A DNA stretch of 35,058 nucleotides from contig BFEA01000114.1 in NCBI GenBank assembly GCA_003427395.1, positions 278,369-313,426 of the forward strand, in the 5' to 3' direction. Positions 20,781 to 28,490 of the stretch are shown one piece after another; positions within the stretch are counted from its first letter, which is position 1; each line of letters starts with the position of its first letter. The notes under the pieces were generated by a model. The model searched no databases and was not told the DNA's origin. It saw only the letters and a list, made by a program, of their open reading frames with translations. Origin of the DNA: Chara braunii (Eukaryota; Streptophyta; Charophyceae; Charales; Characeae). Made by a program: the position numbers and the translations under genes.

Positions 20781-21455
20781 GGTGGTCCTCAACTTCATGC
20801 CGGCAGCTGCTGCCCAAATACTGCTCCCACGCGATGACAAGACATGTCCTTACTGATTGGTGTATCCAAGGTAGTAATCACATGCTAAGGACTGGGGCTG
20901 CCAGCATAACCGAAGGCTGAAAAGTTGAATGTGCTCCGTCTATAAAATTGAAAGGTCGGTCCCGAGGTGTGTGTTGGCACTGTGCAAAGGGCCCTGCTAT
21001 CTTGGCATAATCATGGAGGACGCCTAGTAACCTGTCAATCCTAGAGAAGAGCGAACATTAATTGTATTCGTAGTTTCATGCGAATCCTGAATGGCCCTGA
21101 ATTTTCTCTGCAAGCAGACGAATAATGTCAGGTGTGACATAGTGACCTCAGTACTCAAGCTCCTGGCATGTCAACTTGCTCTTGTCGCAAGCTGCTTTGT
21201 ACTTGCTCTGACTATGTCTCTACAATTTGCAATGAAGCTGCTCCAAATGCTCCTTTCGTGTTTGACTATGGACCAATATGTCGTCCAAATTAATAGGGAT
21301 GAATCAATCTCAGATCACGCGAAACTTTGCAGTCATCCTCACTTGAAAAGTCATCAGGGCAAAGGTGAGGCCAAAATCCAGTAGAAAATTCGGCATGCTT
21401 GCTCAGTGTTTTAAATGCGGATTTGTACTGGTTTTACGACAGATTTGAATTGAGA
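20781..21455 (-). pseudogene. pol: Ty3/gypsy reverse transcriptase-RNase H remnant
   Basis: On the minus strand the order of RT blocks is clear: YKSAFKT and a degenerate FGL motif, then LDDILVHSQTRKEHLEQL (catalytic YxDD with the Tyr lost), ACDKSKLTCQELEY, HYVTPDI and, after frameshifts, a GLTGY block with DYAKIAG. A weak RNase H start (VGAVFGQQ) lies near 20810-20840. Stops and shifts are scattered through it. It is older than element 1. Its ends coincide with the A tails of the two inverted SINE-like copies. Confidence 0.8.
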
Positions 21456-21459
21456 AGAC

Positions 21460-21590
21460 TTTTTTTCGGGGGGAAGAGGCGGGATAATTGATCCAATCTT
21501 TTGGTGGGGACCAGGCCCAGCGTCTCATGTAAAATTGTGCAGAACAATTTGAAATACTGGTGCCATTACCCAGCTTCGGCTGAGGATTGA
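21460..21590 (-). mobile_element. SINE-like element, copy 2 (inverted)
   Basis: The reverse complement starts GCCGAAGCTGGGTAATGGCA, contains GAGACGCTGGGCCTGG and AGATTGGA, and ends in C6GA7. It aligns to copy 1 with small gaps. Its A tail faces that of copy 1 across the RT remnant. Confidence 0.55.
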
Positions 21591-21592
21591 AT

Positions 21593-21766
21593 CTAGAAAA
21601 ATTGTAGAAATAAAGGAACTACTAAGAAGAACTCCTTGGTACCGGGAATTATGTATCCCCCACAGTCATGACCAGGGGGCCAACTCAGCCCAGCTGCGGG
21701 GTCAAACTTGGCGGGCAGCCCATTTGTTGCTGCGACTGCGGACAGCGGCGTCAAAGTTGCGGCCAT
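21593..21766 (-). other. Short unrecognised open frame, possible first exon
   Basis: A minus-strand ATG at 21766 (context ATCATGGCC) opens 57 codons, of which the first 43 have ordinary composition (MAATLTPLSAVAATN..., then SWPPGHDCGGYIIPG). A GT that could act as donor follows at about 21641. No family is recognised. Confidence 0.2.
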
Positions 21767-21779
21767 GATTTTTACGGAT

Positions 21780-22625
21780 TTTTCCTCGGCGAAATAAAAT
21801 GTAAAAAAAAAACAAAAATATATGAGGTTGTAGGGCTTTTCGTACCCTACCACCCCCTTTTTTTTCCCTAAATCGCATTTTTTTGGTATTAAAAAAACAA
21901 AAAAATAGTAAAAATCGAAAGAAGATTTTTTCTTTTTTCTTTTTTTTGGTTGTGTGTGTGTGTGTGCGCGTGCGGGGCGGCGGTGGGGGTGGGGGACCCC
22001 CCTCCCACCAATCAATCAATCGAAGAAGAAAAAAAGTGAAAATGAAAAAGTGCGCATCTGTGTGTGTGTATGAGAGAGAGAGAGAGAGAGAGAGAAAAGG
22101 TAAGCCTCCACCTCTCGGCTGGCCTCATGGTACTTCCATCGATAGGATGAGCAAAATCGAATGAATCCACCGCTAGAACATGGAAATATACATGCCACAC
22201 TTGTTTTTCCGCCGCAGCGCGCCGCGTGACCCCTCCCCCATCAATCAATCAATCAATCAATCAACTTGAATCAAGTTTTTTTTTGTTTTTTTTTTTTTTT
22301 TTCATTTTCNCCCCCAACCCNCCCCCGCCCGAAACTCGTTTTTGTTTATTTATTTTTTTCTGCGAGGGGGTGGGGTTAGGGTTGCGCAACCCCAATCAAA
22401 ACCCCCCACTCCGCCACCCCCCCCACTGGCTGCCACGCGGCCTTGAAAATCCGTGACCGTGTGGCCATGGCCGCGGGGTCGCGGCCCCGGCTGTGGACTC
22501 GGCCTCGGCTGCGGGTGGCCGCCTCCATGGGGGATTTATACCCGGCGGTCGATAAGTTGACCGCTGGGCTTGACCGCAGCCAGACTGCTCTGGCCGAGGT
22601 TTTTTAATATTTTTTCTCGAAACCT
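21780..22625. other. Low-complexity DNA: T tracts, (GT)n, (GA)n, (ATCA)n
   Basis: T/A homopolymers, (GT)n at 21952-21966, (GA)n at 22072-22094 and (ATCA)n at 22240-22263 dominate, with N at 22311 and 22321. 22430-22600 is GC-rich with open frames but no recognised domain. Confidence 0.6.
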
Positions 22626-22634
22626 AAAAATTAT

Positions 22635-22996
22635 GGGGAAATTTTTGAAATGCCCCTGAAGTTTGCGTTTATTTGCGGCGTGCCCCTCTGACGGCCGGCT
22701 TACCTTGTCGTGCCCCTCTGACAACGAATGGTGTTTCCAGAACAACCCTGGCGTCGTTTGGGCCTGAAAAATGTTTCATATGCCCCTACCGGTACCAGTA
22801 CCAAATTTTCAGTATGCCCCTACCGGATGGCCGTTGANAACNAGCACAAAAGTTTCCCATATGCCCTTATTGGTACTGTCCATCTTTCCAGCGAGCCCCT
22901 GTGGCCGTTGTTGACACTCGCAGTCTTTCCCCTGGCCCCGGGAGAGATGCTACGGGGGCATATCAGAAATTTGGCAATGAGCATGGACACACACAC

Positions 22997-23051
<55 letters not shown>

Positions 23052-23494
23052 CACACACGCACGCACACACAACACACATATACACGCGCGCGCACACACA
23101 CACACACACACGCGCACGCACACAACACACATATACACACACGAGCGCACACACGGCGCACACACACACACACAACACACATGCACACACACACATATAC
23201 AGACCGTTTATCCGTGGCGGCGCGTGGAATGCCTACTACTTTGAATTCGAATTCCTGCCTCCACTGCTGCAAGGGCATCATAGAAAGATGTGTGCCCCTC
23301 GTGAGGGCATTTCAAGGACCGACCGACGAAACGCCACCAGCGGTCCAGTAAGGGCATATCGGAAAGTTACGCCCCATGCTGACGGGGGCCTGCGGAAAAT
23401 TTCAGAGGTCCGAGGGGCACCACAGGGTAAGTCGGCCTTTACAAGGGCACGCCGCAAATAAACGCAAACTTGGGGGTATTTTGAAAATTTTCCC
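22635..23494. mobile_element. Mutator-like terminal-inverted-repeat element, 9-bp target duplication
   Basis: The element is flanked on both sides by AAAAATTAT (22626-22634 and 23495-23503), a 9-bp direct repeat typical of the Mutator superfamily. The left end GGGGAAATTTTTGAAATGCC and the right end pair as inverted repeats; inside, GTTTGCGTTTATTTGCGGCG is kept perfectly in both arms. The arms extend further as degenerate subrepeats around the word TGCCCCT. The centre is a long CA microsatellite. It has no transposase, so it is non-autonomous. Confidence 0.85.
22988..23202. repeat. (CA)n microsatellite inside the Mutator-like element
   Basis: About 200 bp of CA with scattered G and CGCG interruptions. 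It makes long His-Thr and Cys-Val open frames on the two strands, which are not genes. Confidence 0.95.
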
Positions 23495-23662
23495 AAAAAT
23501 TATATATATATATATATGACAGTGGCATGTCTGGAGTGTATTTTTTGGCTGTGACAGACCTTTCTTTCTTTCGTGGGTGTTTTGCTTGCTTGTGATGGGG
23601 TGTGAACCGACAGTCCGTAGAGTTTTCCATCTCGTACAGTGTAATCAGTTAGGGGATTCCGT

Positions 23663-23718
23663 AGACTGTTGAGGGTTCAGCCTCCTGATGAGTCGGTGAA
23701 ACTCCGACGAAACAGTTT
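23663..23718 (+). ncRNA. Type III hammerhead ribozyme 1, intact core
   Basis: Stem III is AGACTGT/ACAGTTT (23663-23669 with 23712-23718). The cleavage triplet GTT ends at 23670. Stem I is GAGG-GTTCAG-CCTC (4 bp, 6-nt loop). The core CTGATGA lies at 23685-23691. Stem II is GTCGG-TGAAACT-CCGAC (5 bp, 7-nt loop), and the core GAAA at 23709-23712. Every invariant residue of the hammerhead is present. Predicted cut: 23670/23671. Activity is inferred from the fold. Confidence 0.9.
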
Positions 23719-24170
23719 GCCACAACCCCTCGTTTGTTGTCCTTTTCTCTCTCTCTGCCTACGGTTTACCGGGCAGCTCTGTTTGACTATATATACCACG
23801 GCTTCGCTAGCACCCTGCTACGGTATTCTCCGGTCAGGTCGAGCGGCAGTGGTCGGGGCTGTCACTACGCGGCCATGTTGTGCCTCTAGTGCCAGCGACG
23901 TGTCTGGAGTGTATTTTTTGGCTGCGACAAACCTTTCTCTGTTTCGTGGGTGTTTTGCTTGCTTGTGATGGGGTGTGAACCGGCAGTCTGTAGAGTTTTC
24001 CATCTGGTGTGGGTGAGTGACAGTCTGCTTTGACTTTTGCCACAGGTACTTTGAGGGCAGTGGTTGGTGCCCACCTCAGGGTATTAGTTGTCACGCAGTC
24101 GTTGATGCTTAACCATAGTCGGGGTTAAGGTGGATTATCACTTACGGTGTAATCAGTTAGGGGATTCTGC

Positions 24171-24226
24171 AGACTGTTGAGGATTCAGCCTCCTAATGAG
24201 TCGGTGAAACTCCGACGAAACAGTTT
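24171..24226 (+). ncRNA. Hammerhead ribozyme 2, core mutated
   Basis: It has the same fold as ribozyme 1, with loop ATTCAG, but the core reads CTAATGA: the invariant G5 is A. All three stems are kept. This G is essential in studied hammerheads, so the copy is probably inactive. Cut position would be 24178/24179. Confidence 0.85.
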
Positions 24227-24296
24227 GTGAGAGCCCTCTTCTCCCTCTCTGCCTACGGTTTACCGGGCAACTCTGTTTGACTATATGTATATATCA

Positions 24297-24330
24297 GCTC
24301 TGTTTGACAATACATATAGTCAAACAGAGC
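24297..24330. repeat. Hairpin at the junction of plus and minus ribozyme repeats
   Basis: GCTCTGTTTGAC (24297-24308) pairs perfectly with GTCAAACAGAGC (24319-24330) across 10 nt. It marks the tail-to-tail meeting point of the two orientations. Confidence 0.85.
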
Positions 24331-24406
24331 TTCCTGGTAAACCGTAGGTAGAAGGGGAGAAGAGGACAACAAACGATGGTCTGTGACAAACTGTTTCATC
24401 AACTGG

Positions 24407-24759
24407 CATTTCGTTACAATTGACATTTTTTACTATTTTCACGAAATTGGGCATCCAAGAAAATTGACATTTTTTACTATTTTCACGAAATTGGGCATCC
24501 AAGAAAAAACTATGTTTTTAAGCGTGTTTTTGTGCCCTCGGCATTGGACCATTGATGGTCCGGCGTCCTGGGAACTCCAGACCATCTAATGTATCTCCAC
24601 GTAAAGTACCGTCAAAATACATCCGAGGGTCAGAAAAAAAAATGCGTCGGACCATCAATAGTTTGATGTGGTCGACACAAAAAAGTTCTAAAAAATACTA
24701 TGTTTTTTTGGAAGATCAATTTCGTGAAAATAGTAAAAATTGACAATTTTAACGAAATG
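24407..24759. mobile_element. Large palindromic (foldback) element, member 2, inside a hammerhead repeat
   Basis: It begins CATTTCGTTACAATTGACA and ends with the inverse, CGAAATG. The arms share TTTTTACTATTTTCACGAAA with each other and the CATTTCGT end with member 1 at 17493. The left arm contains a 44-bp tandem duplication (24419-24462, 24463-24506). The host sequence CTGTTTCATC on the left and CTGTTCATC on the right suggests a target duplication of 9-10 bp, slightly offset. It lies exactly within stem III of ribozyme 3. Confidence 0.8.
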
Positions 24760-24760
24760 T

Positions 24761-24812
24761 CTGTTCATCGGAGTTTCAACGACTCGTCAGGAGGCTGAAA
24801 CCTCAACAGTCT
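24761..24812 (-). ncRNA. Hammerhead ribozyme 3, broken by insertion
   Basis: On the minus strand: AGACTGTT, GAGG-TTTCAG-CCTC, CTGACGA (position 7 may vary), a weakened stem II (GTCGT/CCGAT), then GAAC instead of GAAA. The 3' strand of stem III is cut short by the foldback element ending at 24759. Probably inactive. Confidence 0.8.
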
Positions 24813-25245
24813 GCCGAATCCAATTGATTACACTATAAGTGATAATCCACCTTAACCCCAATTGTGGTTAAGCATCAACGACTGCCTGACAACCTTGAGG
24901 TGGGCATCAACCACTGCCCTCAAGGTGTGTCGAAAATAAAACAGACTATCACTCATCCACACCAGATGGAAAACTCTACAGACTGTCAGTTCACACCCAT
25001 CACAAGCAAGCAAAACACTCACGAAACAAAGGTCTGTCACAACCAAAAAATACACTCCAAACACGCCGCTGGCATTAGAGGCAGAGCATGGCGGCGTAGT
25101 GACAGCCCCAACTACTGCCTCTCGACCTGACCGGAGAAAACCATAGCAGGGTGCTAGCGAAGTCATGGTATATATAGTTAAACAGAGTTGGCCGGTAAAC
25201 CGTAGGCAAAGAGGGAGAAAAGGACAACAAACGAGGGACTCTCAC

Positions 25246-25301
25246 AAACTGTTTCGTCAGAGTTTCACCAACTCGTCAGAAGGCTGAATCCTCAACAGTC
25301 T
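25246..25301 (-). ncRNA. Hammerhead ribozyme 4, intact core
   Basis: On the minus strand: AGACTGT/ACAGTTT stem III, GTT cleavage triplet, stem I GAGG-ATTCAG-CCTT (one G-T wobble), CTGACGA core, stem II GTTGG-TGAAACT-CTGAC (pairing kept by two wobbles) and GAAA. Stem changes that keep pairing while the core stays invariant are what selection or recent activity would leave. Predicted cut: 25294/25293. Confidence 0.87.
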
Positions 25302-25559
25302 GCAGAATCCACTAATTGATTACACTGTAAGTGATAATCCACCTTAACCCCGGTTGTGGCTAAGCATCAACGACTGTCCAACAATTGATACCCTGAGGTG
25401 GGCACCAACCACTGCCCTCAAGGTACCTGTGACGAAAATCAAAGCAGACTATCACTTACCCACACCAGATGGAAAACTCTACAGACTGGCGGCTCACACC
25501 CCATCACAAACAAGCAAAACACCCACGAAAAAAATACACTCCCCCGACCACTCCTAGAT

Positions 25560-25606
25560 AGGGTTCAGCCTCTTGATGAGTCTGTGAAACTCCTACGAAA
25601 GAGTTT
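25560..25606 (+). ncRNA. Hammerhead ribozyme 5, 5'-truncated
   Basis: It begins AGGGTTCAGCCTC, so the strand of stem III and the cleavage triplet before it are missing. The core is changed to TTGATGA and stem II is weakened (GTCTG/CCTAC). The left boundary lies one base after the predicted cut site of intact copies. Confidence 0.8.
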
Positions 25607-25768
25607 GTCACAACCCCTCGTTTGTTGTCCTCTTCTCCCTCTCTGCCGACGGTTTACCAAGCAGCTTTGTTTGACATATATATATGTTTGATGATATATA
25701 TTGTCACACCGTGAATCATAGCACGAAGGCGAAAAACTGCAAAACAAGGAAAGGAAAAGAAGTTTGAC

Positions 25769-25793
25769 GATATATATATATATATATATATAT
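25769..25793. repeat. (TA)n tract between ribozyme repeats
   Basis: One of four TA tracts (also 23500-23517, 25986-26011, 26108-26132) at the borders of ribozyme repeats. Full units also contain a short TATATA next to TTTGAC. Confidence 0.95.
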
Positions 25794-25867
25794 CGTCACA
25801 AACAGATCTGCCCAGTAAACCGTAGGTAGAGAGAGAGAGAAGAGGACAACAAACGAGGGGTTGTGAC

Positions 25868-25923
25868 AAACTGTTTTGTCGGAGTTTCACCAACTCATCA
25901 GGAGGCTGAACCCTCAACAGTCT
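25868..25923 (-). ncRNA. Hammerhead ribozyme 6, core mutated
   Basis: On the minus strand the stems and CTGATGA core are kept (stem I loop GTTCAG, stem II GTTGG/CCGAC), but GAAA is AAAA: the invariant G12, the general base in studied hammerheads, is lost. Probably inactive. Confidence 0.83.
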
Positions 25924-26011
25924 GCAGAATCCCCTCACTGATTACACTGTAAATGATAATCTACCTTAACCAAAATCAAAGTAGATTATATATATATATA
26001 TATATATATAT

Positions 26012-26058
26012 AGGGTTCAACCTCCTGACGATTCATTGAAACTCCGACGAAACAGTTT
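26012..26058 (+). ncRNA. Hammerhead ribozyme 7, 5'-truncated
   Basis: It begins AGGGTTCAACCTC directly after a (TA)n tract; stem III and the cut site upstream are missing, as in ribozyme 5. It has a CTGACGA core and a normal GAAACAGTTT end, but stem II does not pair (TTCAT/CCGAC). Confidence 0.8.
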
Positions 26059-26132
26059 GTCGCAGCCCCTCGTTTGTTGTCCTCTTCTCCCTCTCTATAT
26101 ATTGGACTATATATATATCATATATATATATA

Positions 26133-26323
26133 CTGGACTGGACGGGGCTGGGCTGAACTTTTCTTGTCGAGTATCGGACTGACTTTTACCGACCTGTGAC
26201 GTTTCGGTATTGACACGTACCAACCTACGATGCTTCAGCCTATGGACCCTGCAACCTACCCTGTTGGGACAGCTTGGGACCCTGGTACCAGAACTTGGGA
26301 CGTCAATAACATTATTTCTTTCA
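26133..26323 (-). repeat. 3' LTR of element 2, truncated
   Basis: It begins TGAAAG at 26323 and matches 34964 downward, with shared words such as GGGTCCATAGGCTGAAGC and ACCGAAA.GTCA. It stops at a (TA)n tract beside the last ribozyme repeat; about 470 bp of the LTR are missing. Confidence 0.8.
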
Positions 26324-26384
26324 CTTCGTTTCCCTAATTTCGAGGTTGGTCGAGAAAAGCAGAACTTTTACCGATCGTAGATGT

Positions 26385-26741
26385 CTAACCCCTTGTGTGC
26401 TCTCTCATAAAGGGAAACAATGTGAGGGGATTTTTGCAGAGTTCTTCCCTGGGGAACCAGCGGTCCTCTTTAGGTTCTTGATAGGCAAATCTGATTTTTC
26501 ATTGCCCCTGTGGTCTCCCCCTATAACCTATTCGGAAGGTATCTTCGACCGCTATTTTGTCTACATCATAACCTTTGTCCATATCAGGTGGGATCATGGG
26601 CCGGCGAAAACGGAACTGATCGTTCGTGATACAGGGAAGCAATTTAGAGGCGTAAAAGACTGAGTAAGTGTGTAGGTGGGGCGGAATCTCAATAGTGCAG
26701 GATAGACCATCTGCTTCTCCCTTGACTTTTAACACTTGCAT
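26385..26741 (-). pseudogene. pol: Integrase C-terminus and chromodomain of element 2
   Basis: On the minus strand the frame gives YSVFYASKLLPCI, then a chromodomain start YDVDKI...EDTF, and, after a frameshift near 26490, RFAYQEPKEDRWFPREEL with the conserved Trp and a short C-terminal tail ending at 26385. In chromoviruses this domain guides integration to chromatin marks. The single shift breaks it. Confidence 0.75.
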
Positions 26742-27725
26742 CGGTCCCCTATACGTGGGTAGCAGTTTTTGTGAGATCCCCGACTCTGGAATGAACTCCT
26801 TAGAACCCAGACTAAGTCTCTTAGTACAAATTGTGATGGACGTCGGTGTTTGTTGGCATGGTATACCATCTGATGTTGAACCTTAAGAATGTTCTTTTTC
26901 ACCTGCCCTAAGTCCTCATATGGGATGGCAAATTCCCTAATACCGGGTGGCAGTCTCTGAACGTAATCTGGTTCCAGACAATCGATCTGACACCTGGGTT
27001 GCCAACCCTTGTGCAATTCGTTCGGGGTGCGTGCAGTAGATAGGTGCACCAAATTGTTATATGCACAATGCACCTTAGGAAGATGCTCGTCCCAGTCGAT
27101 CTGGTCGGGCCTAATGTACATGCGCAACACTTGCAGGAGCAGCTTGTTCATCTGCTCAGTTTGGCCGTTGGTCTCCGGGTGCCTACTAGATGATATGTTC
27201 AAATTTGACCCGTATACCTTCATCCACTGTTACCAGTGCTCGCCCATGAATCTGCTATCTCTATTGCTGACAATTGTTAGTGGGTGCCCGTTATCTTTAA
27301 CCCAGGATTGAAAAAGTATCTAATCACAAGCTCAGTCTTCCCCTCAACAGGCAGCTGGATAAAAATAGAAAATTTACTAGATCTATCCACTACCACCATC
27401 ACTTAACTTTTCCCGTTTCTTTGTCTTGACCTTTGTGTCCATAAAGTCAATAAACGGAGTCGCGCGTAGACCGAACAAGACAAGTAACGGTCTCAATAGA
27501 CCAAGGGGGGCCTATTTGGAAACTTTGTCCCTTTGGCCTTGGATGAAGGCAATGGAATCATGCTTCATGCCAACCCAGGTGTAGGACCGGACGAGATTCG
27601 CATAAGTATTTCTCCAACCGAAATGACCCTCAGTCTTGTGGCATTCCCCTAATATTAAACTCTTAACGGTCTCGTTATTTGGGATGCAGAGTCTATTAAA
27701 CTTATCGGTCTTCTCAAACAACTAG
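26729..27725 (-). pseudogene. pol: Integrase of element 2
   Basis: The zinc-binding part shows ECHKTEGHFGWRNTYANLV at about 27600-27650; the Cys pair is damaged. The core shows IVSNRDSRFMGEHW (second catalytic Asp) and SSRHPETNGQTEQMN (catalytic Glu). The frame 26729-27223 is open for 164 codons, from before the Glu into the GPY region (DLVWVLRSSFQSRG). The first catalytic Asp is uncertain. Upstream parts are scattered over several frames. Confidence 0.82.
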
Positions 27726-28490
27726 TCAATCTATAGTCCGAGACTTCGTGCGGGTTTGCTTGCACTCTCCTAATAAGCTTCCTTGAAACAGGATGATCGT
27801 GGGTGTACGCAACTTTAATCTGATGTTGTAGTTCGATACTTGGATCAAGGTAAGTCACTATGGCACCGAATAACTCTCGCCTACTCGATGCTGCAACAAA
27901 CTTATAATTCCCTTTGACTGACATTAGTTCAAAGTAAAACTGGTTTATTTTTCCAGCCCACCTGGTCAATTTAGGGTCATTTGGGCCTGGGTCTTCAGCC
28001 AACAGAGGGTCTTGTGGTCAAAGTAGACTTTAAAGTGCCTTCTGAGGAGATAATGTCGCCAATGGTCTAGCGCTTCCTTCAACGCGAACAACTCACGCTC
28101 ATAAGTCGAAGCGACGATTTTGTCAATAGGTAGTCTGCAAGACATAAATTATATGGGCCTATACCCCTCTCCATCATTCTGCTAGAGTACAACGCCAATT
28201 CCATATTCGCTCGCGTCAATCGTGACAAAAAATGGAGGTGATGGGTCTCATGGTCAAAGTAGACTTTAAAGTGTCTTTTGAGGAAATAATGTCACCAATG
28301 GTCTAACGCTTCCTTCAACGCGAACAACTCACACTTCATAAGTCGAAGCAACGACTTTCTCAATAGGTAGTTTGGAAGACATAAATTATACGGGCTTATA
28401 CCCCTCTCCATCATTGTACTGGAGTACAGCGCCAATTCCATATTGACTCGCGTCGATGGTGACTATAAATGGAAGTGATGGGTATGCTAT
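27726..28490 (-). pseudogene. pol: RNase H region of element 2, with a 236-bp duplication
   Basis: Minus-strand fragments include FALKEALDHWRHYLLRRHFK, LTRWAGKINQFYFELMSVKG and CRLPIDKIV-like pieces of RNase H. 28015-28250 and 28251-28486 are tandem copies, so the ALKEALDHWRHYLL segment occurs twice. Many stops. Confidence 0.7.

Larger units (their letters stand above)
23518..26103. mobile_element. Array of hammerhead-ribozyme repeats (retrozyme-like)
   Basis: A repeat of about 500 nt occurs in both orientations: plus copies at 23518-24290, minus copies at 24313-25545, then short plus (25560-25680), minus (25795-25985) and plus (26012-26103) pieces, mostly separated by (TA)n. Each full unit carries one type III hammerhead ribozyme motif. 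The two plus cleavage sites are 508 nt apart (23671-24178), the two main minus sites 489 nt apart. There is no coding capacity and no clear LTR or primer binding site. In land plants, hammerhead repeats of this class are retrozymes, which give circular RNAs and are moved by gypsy machinery. Membership of that class is inference. Confidence 0.8.

Noticed and set aside
22820-23351. Long open frames rich in His/Thr or Cys/Val
   Set aside because: They are translations of the CA microsatellite and have no unique sequence of length.
23671-24178. LTR structure for the ribozyme repeat
   Set aside because: A tRNA-like primer site was sought; TTGGTGCCCACC in the unit (near 24063) is the closest and does not match initiator tRNA-Met, and no TG...CA ends or polypurine tract were found.
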